Below are positions 1-6,889 of a stretch of 64,000 bases of DNA, piece after piece. Below the pieces are notes generated by a model, which was not told where the DNA came from, did no database searches, and saw only the letters and a list, made by a program, of their open reading frames with translations. Position numbers and translations under genes: made by a program. Numbering within the stretch: position 1 is the stretch's first letter; every line of letters starts with the position of its first letter. The DNA is from Pseudomonas mediterranea CFBP 5447 (GTDB taxonomy: Bacteria > Pseudomonadota > Gammaproteobacteria > Pseudomonadales > Pseudomonadaceae). The stretch covers positions 1 through 64,000 of the forward strand of contig NZ_KN322983.1 of NCBI RefSeq assembly GCF_000774145.1. The letters run 5' to 3'.

Positions 1-10
1 CACAATTCCC

Positions 11-43
11 CTGTGGGAGCGAGCCTGCTCGCGATAGCGGTGG
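11..43. repeat. Single REP element
   Basis: One GTGGGAGCGAGCCTGCTCGC-type REP arm ends directly at the stop codon of the neighbouring lipoprotein gene. The palindromic core GCGAGCCTGCTCGC is visible. A partner arm, if present, lies outside the window. The same repeat recurs as full REPINs later in the window. Confidence 0.85.
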
Positions 44-598
44 TCACCGCGGCGGATAGTTGGCCAGGATACGCCCGACCGTCTCGCGCATCGCGTTGTC
101 GCGGTCAGCGGGATTGGGGGAGCTACTGACCAGTCGCTCATCGCTACCGCGCCAGACCAGCTTGCCGTCCTTGCCATCGAGCAAGTCGATCTGCACGGTC
201 GCGACCTTGTAGCTGACGTTGCGGGTTTCGTTGTACATCGGCCCGCCCCAGTAGCCATTCCAGGGGCCGCCCCAACCGCCGCCATAGTTGGTGGTCACTT
301 GTTGCTGGCGGTCTTCGACGATCAGATAGGCCTGGACCAGGACATCGCCGCGCCCGCCCACGGCAGGGCGCAGGCCGCGCTGGTCGAGTTGATCGGTCAC
401 GGCTTGGCGGATCCGCTGCTCGGTCAAGTCACTCTTGATCCGCGGATCATCGGGACGATACTGCAACGCCGGTTCTTTCCAGCTCCAGCTTCGATAGGCC
501 GCGAAGTCGCGGCTGGTGTCGAAATCATGATTGACCTGGTTGGTCGCACAGGCACCGAGCAGCAGGGCAAGGCCCAGTAGAGCAAGACGACGGAACAT
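44..598 (-). CDS. DUF4136 family lipoprotein
   Basis: A 184-residue exported lipoprotein of unknown function. The N-terminus has a short charged start, a hydrophobic stretch and a lipobox (LLGAC) with the lipidated cysteine near residue 17, so it should sit in the envelope. The rest fits DUF4136: an early YRSWSW segment and a Gly/Trp-rich insert before a final beta region. I chose the ATG at 598 over the in-frame GTG at 601 because GGAG lies about 7 bases upstream. A paralogue with the same layout (YRSWAW, lipobox LAAC) follows on the same strand 21 bases upstream, so the two are probably co-transcribed. Function unknown. Confidence 0.85.
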   Translation of the reverse strand: MFRRLALLGLALLLGACATNQVNHDFDTSRDFAAYRSWSWKEPALQYRPDDPRIKSDLTEQRIRQAVTDQLDQRGLRPAVGGRGDVLVQAYLIVEDRQQQVTTNYGGGWGGPWNGYWGGPMYNETRNVSYKVATVQIDLLDGKDGKLVWRGSDERLVSSSPNPADRDNAMRETVGRILANYPPR

Positions 599-619
599 CA
601 CGCTTCTCCTGTTGCGTAA

Positions 620-1228
620 TCAACTAGGCGGATAGGACGACATGGCTTTCTCCACCGCCTCACGAATGGCATCGGTGTTATCGCCCGGCCTGCCACGTTG
701 AGAGGTCTCGGCGCTGGCACTCCATACCGGTTGGCCATTGCGGGCGTCGAACAGGTCGACGCGAACCACCACGACCTGCTCCTGGTACGTGCGCACGACC
801 GGCACGGTGTTGTACATGCCGTAGCCGGGACCGTAGCGGTTGTAGCCACCGTAGTAGCCTGAATCATAGTCTTCCCGAACCTGGCGCAAGCGGGTTTCAA
901 GCCGCAGGTCGGCGCTGACGAACAGGTCGGCCGGTCGGTTGTCATGCAGCGGACGCAGGCCGCGCTGGTCCAGGGCATTGCTCACCGCCTCGGCCACCTG
1001 GGCCGAATCCGCCCACGCAGTGCCCGCCGGCAGGCGTCCGTTGAGCCAGGCCCAACTGCGATAGCGCCCATAGTCACGGGGTGCCGCCGGATATGCGCTG
1101 CGGTCGAATACCGTGGCAGCCTCGGGCGGGGCCGGCGGCAGCGGCCTGGAGGTGGCGACATAGGGGTTGGTGCCCTGGCAGGCCGCCAGCCCCAGACATA
1201 ACATCAGTAACCCTGTACGGCCTTGCAT
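620..1228 (-). CDS. DUF4136 family lipoprotein, second copy
   Basis: A 202-residue lipoprotein paralogous to the neighbouring DUF4136 gene. It has a hydrophobic leader with lipobox LAAC (cysteine near residue 17), a Pro/Ala-rich linker, a YRSWAW motif, a conserved LDQRGLRP segment shared with the neighbour, and a Gly/Tyr-rich stretch. It lies 12 bases downstream of the cmoM stop on the same strand, so it may be the distal part of a mazG-cmoM-DUF4136-DUF4136 transcript. The two copies have diverged considerably, so this is not a recent duplication. Function unknown. Confidence 0.85.
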   Translation of the reverse strand: MQGRTGLLMLCLGLAACQGTNPYVATSRPLPPAPPEAATVFDRSAYPAAPRDYGRYRSWAWLNGRLPAGTAWADSAQVAEAVSNALDQRGLRPLHDNRPADLFVSADLRLETRLRQVREDYDSGYYGGYNRYGPGYGMYNTVPVVRTYQEQVVVVRVDLFDARNGQPVWSASAETSQRGRPGDNTDAIREAVEKAMSSYPPS

Positions 1229-1240
1229 TTCGCTCTCCGA

Positions 1241-1990
1241 TCAGAGGGGACGGCAGATCCAGTGCAGATAACGTCCCAGCCCGGCAAACGCGGGATGGCG
1301 ACGATGGGCCAGCTCCATTTCCAGCAATTGCGGCAGCTCGACCCGGCCCTGGAACTCCACCGGCATGTAGTCGTGAAAAACCCGTACGCCACTCTGGCTT
1401 TCGACCTGCCACACACCCTCAAGTTGCGCCGCCAGCTCTCGCGGATCAAGAGGTTGTTGCGGCGTCAGGCTCTGTTTTTCACCGGCCATGTCGTTGTTAC
1501 GCAGTTTGCGGAAATGCCCCTTGAGCAGGTTCCGATAAACCAGCGCGTCACGGTTGTAGAACGCCAGCGACAACCAGCCGCCGGGTGATGTGAGTTGATG
1601 CAGCACTGGCAGGATCGTATGAGGCTCGGCCAGCCATTCCAACACCGCGTGGCACAGCACCAGGTCGTAAGGTTCGGTGAGCTGGCCCGGCAACTCCTGC
1701 CATGGCGCCTGGATGAAGGTTGCCTCCTGGCCGGCATCGGCAAATCGCTGGCGGGCGCCTTCGAGCATGGGCGCGGCCGGTTCCGCCAGGGTGACCTGAT
1801 GGCCGCGCTCGGCCAGCCACAACGACATATGGCCCAGGCCGGCGCCGATGTCGAGCACACGCAGAGGGCGCTCCGGCAAGGCTTCGAGCAGATCGGCCTG
1901 GAGCACCGCCAGGCGAATCGCACCCTTGGCCCCGCCATAGATTTTTTCGGCAAAGCGCGTGGCGAGCTGATCGAAATGACGGTCGCTCAT
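1241..1990 (-). CDS. cmoM: tRNA 5-carboxymethoxyuridine methyltransferase CmoM
   Basis: A 249-residue SAM-dependent methyltransferase resembling E. coli CmoM (SmtA), which methylates the carboxyl group of cmo5U at wobble position 34 of tRNAs. Visible features are the family start (RHFDQLATRFAEKIYG), the SAM motif I DIGAGLGHM, the HAVLEWLAEP segment, the SLAFYNRDAL segment and the C-terminal GVRVFHDYMP and LGRYLHWI segments, all aligned with the E. coli protein from memory. The ATG at 1990 overlaps the stop of the upstream MazG-like gene as ATGA, which indicates translational coupling and decides this start over a longer one. Confidence 0.9.
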   Translation of the reverse strand: MSDRHFDQLATRFAEKIYGGAKGAIRLAVLQADLLEALPERPLRVLDIGAGLGHMSLWLAERGHQVTLAEPAAPMLEGARQRFADAGQEATFIQAPWQELPGQLTEPYDLVLCHAVLEWLAEPHTILPVLHQLTSPGGWLSLAFYNRDALVYRNLLKGHFRKLRNNDMAGEKQSLTPQQPLDPRELAAQLEGVWQVESQSGVRVFHDYMPVEFQGRVELPQLLEMELAHRRHPAFAGLGRYLHWICRPL

Positions 1991-2292
1991 TGGCCGAACC
2001 GCCGCTCGCTGTCGGCCAGTTTGCTGCGCACCACGGCGTCCATGTCCAAACCCAATTCGCTGCACAGCAGCAACAGGTACAAGACAATGTCACCGACCTC
2101 TTGCCCGGCATGGGCCAGCTTGTCGGCCGGTAGTTGGCGCGACTGGTCCTCGGTCAGCCACTGGAAAATCTCCACCAGCTCGGCCATCTCCACACTGGCG
2201 GCCATGGCGAGGTTTTTCGGGCTGTGGAACTGCCGCCAATCGTTGCGATCACGAATGGCGTGCAGGCGTTCAGTCAATTCAACTAGGTTCAT
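1987..2292 (-). CDS. MazG-like nucleotide pyrophosphohydrolase
   Basis: A 101-residue all-alpha NTP pyrophosphatase of the MazG/RS21-C6 type, a family that hydrolyses (often non-canonical) nucleoside triphosphates to monophosphates. The metal-binding pattern is visible as EMAELVEIFQW followed by EVGDIVLYLLLL. The start at 2292 gives MNLVELTERL, the usual length for single-domain members; the frame stays open further upstream but with no conserved residues. The stop overlaps the cmoM start by four bases. The in vivo substrate cannot be read from the sequence. Confidence 0.85.
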   Translation of the reverse strand: MNLVELTERLHAIRDRNDWRQFHSPKNLAMAASVEMAELVEIFQWLTEDQSRQLPADKLAHAGQEVGDIVLYLLLLCSELGLDMDAVVRSKLADSERRFGQ

Positions 2293-2455
2293 CGGGCTCT
2301 CCTGGATGCCCATAGCTTCCGGGGGATGACGGGGGAAGGCAAGCGCCTCGATACGAAGCGGCAATTTGCCCCATAATCGAACGATCGCGGCGCCAACGGC
2401 TCCTACAATCAGGAGCCCGAGGCTCGACTCGATTCTCTTCCATCAGGATGCAAAC

Positions 2456-2749
2456 ATGCAGGTAGAAAGCTTTTTCGAATGGCTCGGCCAGGCACTCGGT
2501 TCGATAATCCGTTTCATCGTCGACCTGCTCAGCGGCCTGTTCAACACCCTGGCCAATGCCGGCGGCAACTTCGTCGACGGCCTGTCCCGAGCGTTGGGCA
2601 TGGACACCTCGATCATCAGCATCATCGCGCTGATCCTCGGCCTGATGCTGCTGTACTCGGCGATCCGCGCCTTCATGCGCGCCTCGATTGTGCTGGGGAT
2701 CATCTGGCTGGTGTTGGGGCTGTGGTTGTTGAGTTGGATCATTCACTGA
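2456..2749 (+). CDS. Small membrane protein
   Basis: A 97-residue protein with at least two strongly hydrophobic segments: one near residues 10-25 and a long one from about residue 50 to the end (IISIIALILGLMLLYSAI... and IVLGIIWLVLGLWLLSW). It ends in WIIH. The ATG at 2456 has an AGGA-type ribosome site about 8 bases upstream; a longer in-frame reading starts inside the divergent promoter region and is not preferred. It is divergent from the mazG-cmoM transcript. It resembles conserved hypothetical inner-membrane proteins of Pseudomonas; no function is assigned. Confidence 0.75.
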   Translation: MQVESFFEWLGQALGSIIRFIVDLLSGLFNTLANAGGNFVDGLSRALGMDTSIISIIALILGLMLLYSAIRAFMRASIVLGIIWLVLGLWLLSWIIH

Positions 2750-2788
2750 CTCAAGGATCGCCACCTGCCCCGGGACAGCATGATCTCC

Positions 2789-2921
2789 TGTGGCGAGGGG
2801 ATTTATCCCCGCTGGGCTGCGAAGCAGCCCCAAAACCAGGCTCTGCGGTGCATCAGATAAGCCGCGTCAGCCGGGTTTACGACTGCTGCGCAGCCGAGCG
2901 GGGATAAATCCCCTCGCCACA
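2789..2921. repeat. REPIN, GTGGCGAGGGGATTTATCCCC type
   Basis: Two REP arms in inverted orientation. The left begins TGTGGCGAGGGGATTTATCC and the right ends with its complement GGATAAATCCCCTCGCCACA. The spacer is about 80 bases and contains GGGCTGC/GCAGCCC hairpins. It is the first of three REPINs that alternate with the DUF6124 genes. Confidence 0.9.
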
Positions 2922-3282
2922 AAAGCCCTCTGTTTATTCCACTTCTCCAGGTGTAGGCCCCGGCTACACCGCCTTGCGCCGCTGCCTACAACTACGCCAG
3001 AATCCGCCGGCTTGTGCGCCTTGGGGCCGGGTTTTATCGTTTCCCCTTCGCTGACGAATCAGCGATCGGGTTTAGCGATCCGGCTTCATATACAGACGCA
3101 ACAATGCCCAGTCTCGATTGCAGACGCTCTATACCTGCAATCTCGTCATGGTGGCTGTGCGTGGGAGACCTTCTGGTCTACCCGGGGTTTCTGTGACCCG
3201 GATCGCTAACCCGCGTACAGCCGCCACCTTTACTTGTTTAGCGATAGGTCGTGGTGGCTCAACCAATCACGGAGATTCACCC
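2922..3282 (+). promoter_or_regulatory. Conserved structured leader, copy A, upstream of DUF6124 gene
   Basis: About 360 non-coding bases, matched almost base for base at 3782-4135 over the first ~150 and in pattern at 51151-51466. In order: stem GGTGTAG/CTACACC (2950-2970); the conserved block CCTTGCGCCGCTGCCTACAA (from 2972); hairpin TCGCTGA/TCAGCGA (3048-3065); GTTTAG+CGAT (3070-3079); arm TGGTGGCTGTGCGTGGG (3149-3165); hairpin AGACC-ttct-GGTCT (3166-3179); stem CCGGG/CCCGG; TCG+CTAAC (3203-3210); the complementary arm CCCGCGTACAGCCGCCA (3210-3226); GTTTAG+CGAT (3236-3245); then GGAG and the ATG. The two long arms pair over 17 positions with only G-T wobbles. Role unknown: structured 5' UTR or a DNA site. 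Confidence 0.75.
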
Positions 3283-3630
3283 ATGTTCAAGGTCACCCCC
3301 AACCCACCGACCACCGATTCAACATCCCCCAGCGATCCCACCGACTCAACGACCTTCGACAAAGCCGCCAAACGCGCCCTCGATTTCTACCTCAAGCCCG
3401 AACCGCCTGAAACCCAACCAGAGCAACTGTTCACCGTTGTGAACGGCATCGACACCGAATGCCTGCTCGCCAACCTCAGCGAAACCCTGGCCTCGGCCAA
3501 TGCCATGGCCTGTGACCTGGCTTTCGAGCTCGACGGCTCGCGCCGCCACGTGGCGCTGGGCATCCAGCAGTTGATCGAACTGGGCGGCTTACTGGCCAAC
3601 CGGGCGCTGGACAACGTCGACCCACGCTAA
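3283..3630 (+). CDS. DUF6124-type small Pseudomonas protein, copy 1
   Basis: A 115-residue soluble protein of the MFKVTPNPP family (DUF6124; older DUF3077-like naming, from memory). It has a disordered Pro/Ser/Thr-rich N-terminus, then ALDFYLKP, then a helical C-terminal half (ECLLANLSETLASANAM ... QQLIELGGLLANRALDNVDPR). No signal peptide or membrane segment. GGAG lies about 10 bases before the ATG. It differs from the copy at 4136 at only 7 of 115 positions by my count, so the duplication is recent. Function unknown; the C-terminal helical region is the conserved part in all three copies here. Confidence 0.85.
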   Translation: MFKVTPNPPTTDSTSPSDPTDSTTFDKAAKRALDFYLKPEPPETQPEQLFTVVNGIDTECLLANLSETLASANAMACDLAFELDGSRRHVALGIQQLIELGGLLANRALDNVDPR

Positions 3631-3649
3631 CCGAAACAACACATCCCCC

Positions 3650-3781
3650 TGTGGCGAGGGAGCTTGCTCCCGCTCGGCGGCGCAGCCGTCGTAAACCGGC
3701 TGATGCGGTGTGCCTGGACGCACGCGCCAGTTCTGTTTAGGGCGGCTGCGCCACCCAGCGGGAGCAAGCTCCCTCGCCACA
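3650..3781. repeat. REPIN, GTGGCGAGGGAGCTTGCTCCC type
   Basis: Inverted REP arms: the left starts TGTGGCGAGGGAGCTTGCTC and the right ends GAGCAAGCTCCCTCGCCACA. The arm core differs from the two flanking REPINs (AGCTTGCTCCC instead of ATTTATCCCC), so this is not a simple copy of them, although it occupies the same place relative to the genes. Confidence 0.9.
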
Positions 3782-4135
3782 AAAGCCCCCTGTTTATTCC
3801 ACTTCTCCAGGTGTAGGTCCCGGCTACACTGCCTTGCGCCGCTGCCTACAACTACGCCAGAATCCGCCGGCTTGTGCGCCTTGGGGCCGGGTTTTATCGT
3901 TTCCCCGTCGCTGACAAATCAGCGATCGGGTTTAGCAGCTCGGATAACATCAAGGCACGTCAGTGTCGCCATCGGAACAGTCAATCCGCAGCGGATTGTC
4001 AGCACTATGGCGGCTATGCGTGGGGCACTTCGGTGCGCCGGGTTCCTTGATGCCTGGTCTGCTAACCCGCGTATAGCTGCCACCCACCTCGTTTAGCAGC
4101 GACGGATGACGGCTCCACTCATAAGGAGTTTCACC
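3782..4135 (+). promoter_or_regulatory. Conserved structured leader, copy B, upstream of DUF6124 gene
   Basis: Second copy of the leader. The 5' third is nearly identical to copy A, including the GGTGTAG stem and the hairpin TCGCTGA/TCAGCGA. The middle differs in sequence but keeps the plan: GTTTAG+CAGC (3930-3939); arm GGCGGCTATGCGTGGG (4009-4024); hairpin GGCAC-ttcg-GTGC; stem CCGGG/CCTGG; CTG+CTAAC (4059-4066); arm CCCGCGTATAGCTGCC (4066-4081); GTTTAG+CAGC (4091-4100); then AAGGAG and the ATG at 4136. Against copy A, the G-C pair inside CTGTG/TACAG has become A-T (CTATG/TATAG), a compensatory change. Confidence 0.75.
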
Positions 4136-4483
4136 ATGTTCAAGGTAACCCCCAATCCACCGGTCACCGATTCAACATCCCCCAGCGACTCCACCGACTC
4201 AACCGCCTTCGACAACGCCGCCAAACGCGCCCTCGACTTCTACCTCAAGCCCGAACCACCTGAAACCCAGCCAGACCAACTGTTCACCGTTGCGAACGGC
4301 ATCGACACCGAATGCCTGCTCGCCAACCTCAGCGAAACCCTGGCCTCGGCCAATGCCATGGCCTGTGACCTGGCCTTCGACCTCGACGGCTCGCGCCGTC
4401 ACGTGGCCCTGGGCATCCAGCAATTGATCGAACTGGGCGGCTTACTGGCCAACCGTGCGCTGGACAACGTCGACCCACGCTAA
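4136..4483 (+). CDS. DUF6124-type small Pseudomonas protein, copy 2
   Basis: A 115-residue near-duplicate of the gene at 3283. Substitutions fall mostly in the disordered N-terminal third, and the C-terminal helical region differs only by E to D at residue 82. AAGGAG about 7 bases before the ATG is a better ribosome site than in copy 1. Both copies end with the same 3' sequence before a REPIN, so the duplicated unit seems to include leader and gene. No recognisable domain beyond DUF6124. Confidence 0.85.
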   Translation: MFKVTPNPPVTDSTSPSDSTDSTAFDNAAKRALDFYLKPEPPETQPDQLFTVANGIDTECLLANLSETLASANAMACDLAFDLDGSRRHVALGIQQLIELGGLLANRALDNVDPR

Positions 4484-4503
4484 CCGAAACAACACATCCC
4501 CTT

Positions 4504-4651
4504 TGTGGCGAGGGGATTTATCCCCGCTGGGCTGCACAGCAGCCCCAAAACCAGGCTCTGCGGTGCATCAGGTAAACCGCGTCAGCCGGGTTTACGACTG
4601 CCGCGCAGCCGAGCGGGGCGGTGCGACGTTTCGCTAAATCCCCTCGCCACA
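4504..4651. repeat. REPIN with altered right arm
   Basis: The left arm (TGTGGCGAGGGGATTTATCC) and the spacer match the REPIN at 2789-2921 closely. In the right arm, 17 bases (4619-4635, CGGTGCGACGTTTCGCT) stand between GAGCGGGG and AAATCCCCTCGCCACA where the first REPIN has only AT. The two ends are otherwise intact. Confidence 0.85.
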
Positions 4652-4740
4652 ACGAATTCGGAGCATCCCGCGTGTTTCGCACATGCTGGAAACGATCACA
4701 CAGAGAACCCGCTACAATTGCGCTCCACCAAGGAGCCCCC

Positions 4741-6090
4741 ATGCCCAACCTGCTCGCCGACTGGCGCGACCGTCTTACCCATCGTCGGGTCTGGGCGTTG
4801 GCCGCGCCGATGATTCTTTCGAACATTTCCGTGCCGCTGGTGGCGTTGGTGGACAGCACCGTCATCGGCCATTTGCCCCATGCCCATCAGTTGGGCGCGG
4901 TGGCGGTCGGGGCGAGTTTGTATACGGTGCTGGCCTGGGCCGTGGGGTTCCTGCGCATGGGCACCACCGGGTTCGCGGCCCAGGCGGCCGGGCGTGGCGA
5001 TGGCGCGACGTTGCGGCAAGTGTTGTTGCAAGGCCTGTTGCTGGCGATGGGGTTGGCGGTGACGCTCGGAATCGTCGGGGTGCCGTTGAGCAACGTGGCG
5101 TTGCACTTCATGCAGCCGTCCGCCGAACTCAATCAGTTGACCCGGGACTTCTTCTACACACGGCTCTTCGGCCTTCCGGCGGCGCTGGCCAGCTACGCGC
5201 TGGTGGGCTGGTTTCTCGGTGCCCAGAATGCCCGTGCACCGCTGGCGATTTTGCTGACCACCAATCTGGTGAACATCGCCCTGAACCTGTGGTTCGTGCT
5301 CGGCCTGGACTGGGGCGTGGCCGGTTCGGCCCGGGCCTCGGTGATCGCCGAGTGGACCGGGGCGCTGGTCGGCCTGGCTCTGGCTCACAAAGCCCTGCGA
5401 GCCTGGCCCGGGCAGATTGTCTGGACAGCCTTGGGGGTATGGCAGAACTGGCGACCGCTGCTGGCGGTGAACCGGGACATTTTCATTCGCAGCCTGGCCC
5501 TGCAATCGGTGTTTTTCCTGATTACCGTACAAGGCGCGCGCCTGGGGGATGCAACCGTTGCGGCCAACGCGCTGCTGCTCAACGGGCTGTTGCTGACGGC
5601 CCATGCCCTGGACGGCCTCGCCCATGCCGTCGAGGCGCTGTGCGGCCACGCCATTGGCGCCCGCGACCGCCTGGCGCTGCGCCGCTCACTGGTGGTGGCG
5701 TGTGGTTGGTCACTGATTGCAAGCATCGGCTTCGCGCTGCTGTTCCTGCTCGCCGGGCATCTGTTCGTCGATATGCAGACCGACATCCCCGACGTGCGTG
5801 ACACCGCCTACCGCTACCTGCCTTACCTCGCCGCCCTGCCGCTGATCGCGGTCTGGAGCTATGTGCTCGACGGCTTGTTCATCGGCGCCACCCGCGCCCG
5901 GGAAATGCGCAACGGCATGCTACTGACCCTGTTGCTGGTGCTGCCGTTTGCCTGGGCACTGCAAGCGCTGGGCAACCATGGCCTGTGGATCACCTTCCTG
6001 TTGTTCATGGCGTTGCGCAGCCTGACCCTCGGTGGTTTCGCCTGGCAATTGCACCGCCAGGATCGCTGGCTCGCCGCCCAGGCCCAATAG
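4741..6090 (+). CDS. MATE family efflux transporter, DinF type
   Basis: A 449-residue inner-membrane exporter of the multidrug and toxic compound extrusion family, closest to the DinF branch. These transporters expel organic cations or oxidised compounds using a Na+ or H+ gradient. About twelve hydrophobic segments run through the protein. Typical N-terminal features are IWALAAPMILSNISVPLVALVDSTVIGHL-like (here residues ~15-45, with PMILSNISVPL and VDSTVIGHL) and FLRMGTTGFAAQAAGR. The start at 4741 follows AAGGAG about 6 bases upstream; the longer frame reads through the REPIN and is rejected. It is convergent with the T6SS adaptor gene, with a 4-base gap between stops. Substrate unknown. Confidence 0.88.
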   Translation: MPNLLADWRDRLTHRRVWALAAPMILSNISVPLVALVDSTVIGHLPHAHQLGAVAVGASLYTVLAWAVGFLRMGTTGFAAQAAGRGDGATLRQVLLQGLLLAMGLAVTLGIVGVPLSNVALHFMQPSAELNQLTRDFFYTRLFGLPAALASYALVGWFLGAQNARAPLAILLTTNLVNIALNLWFVLGLDWGVAGSARASVIAEWTGALVGLALAHKALRAWPGQIVWTALGVWQNWRPLLAVNRDIFIRSLALQSVFFLITVQGARLGDATVAANALLLNGLLLTAHALDGLAHAVEALCGHAIGARDRLALRRSLVVACGWSLIASIGFALLFLLAGHLFVDMQTDIPDVRDTAYRYLPYLAALPLIAVWSYVLDGLFIGATRAREMRNGMLLTLLLVLPFAWALQALGNHGLWITFLLFMALRSLTLGGFAWQLHRQDRWLAAQAQ

Positions 6091-6094
6091 CACC

Positions 6095-6889
6095 TCACCC
6101 CTCATCGCCTTGCCACAATCGTCGCAGATGTTCGAGCCGCTCGCGCTGGGAGCCGCCGACCAGCGCCGGCGGCGGAGCGTAGGGGTGTTGCAGGCGCAGC
6201 CACAGCCAGCCGTCGAGCACTTCCCGCTCGGTAAAGCCCAGTTTCAGGCCCTGCTCAAGGCAATCCCAGAGCGCTCGATACTCGCGCCCGGTGGCACGGG
6301 ACCAATGCCAGGCATGACGTTCCAGCAGGCATTGCTGCAATTTGTGCTGTTGTCGATCGCTGAGGCTGTGCTCATTCTCCAGCGGCGCCACGGGCAGCCC
6401 CGGGTTGGACAGTTGTTGCCAGCCCTGGCTGCCGATGGCCCGGTCGGCCCAGGTGCCGCCGAACCAGCGCAGCAGGCGGATCGGCCCCAGCCAGCAACTG
6501 AGTTCCCCGGGGTCGCAGCCGTCGAAGAAATAGCTCGCGGTATGAGGGTTGTAATAGCTCAACAGCGCCTTGTGGTGAGGACCCAAGGTCACGGTCAACA
6601 TGCGTCGCAGATGCGCCAGCAACTGCGTAGCCGGCGATTCGCTCACCAACAACAATCCCGGCCAGGCACCCGCGTCGACATGGCACAGGCTCGCCAGCGC
6701 CGGCGCTTGCTGCAAGTCCACCAGCAGCGGACCGTGCTCCTTGAGCCCATGCCATTCAGTGTCCTCGAACAAGGCAAAGCACCGCGCTTGTGCGAATTGC
6801 TCTTGTAGACGCTGCGCCGCCCCGGGGACGCCGGGTATGTCGAGCAACAACCATTGAGGCGCTGTTCCGGTCAGGCGTGCAGCGCTCAT
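6095..6889 (-). CDS. DUF4123 type VI effector adaptor
   Basis: A 264-residue DUF4123 protein. Members (Tap/TEC adaptors) load a cognate effector onto a VgrG spike. Family features are an N-terminal LLLDI strand, FEDTEWHGLKEHGPLLVDL, and HLRRMLTVTLGPHHKALLSYYNPHTASYFFDGCDPGEL, which ends near a WLGPI segment. The start overlaps the VgrG stop as ATGA, so the two are translated together. What usually comes next in such operons is the effector gene, but here the next gene is the convergent MATE exporter. Confidence 0.85.
   Translation of the reverse strand: MSAARLTGTAPQWLLLDIPGVPGAAQRLQEQFAQARCFALFEDTEWHGLKEHGPLLVDLQQAPALASLCHVDAGAWPGLLLVSESPATQLLAHLRRMLTVTLGPHHKALLSYYNPHTASYFFDGCDPGELSCWLGPIRLLRWFGGTWADRAIGSQGWQQLSNPGLPVAPLENEHSLSDRQQHKLQQCLLERHAWHWSRATGREYRALWDCLEQGLKLGFTEREVLDGWLWLRLQHPYAPPPALVGGSQRERLEHLRRLWQGDEG

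Noticed and set aside
3067..3245. GTTTAG...CTAAC motifs as integron attC sites
   Set aside because: attC core sites need GTTRRRY and RYYYAAC; GTTTAGC and CGCTAAC do not fit, and no integrase or cassette array is present.
2789..4651. Regularly spaced repeats as a CRISPR array
   Set aside because: The repeats are palindromic REPINs about 860 and 850 bases apart, separated by genes, with no short spacers and no cas genes.
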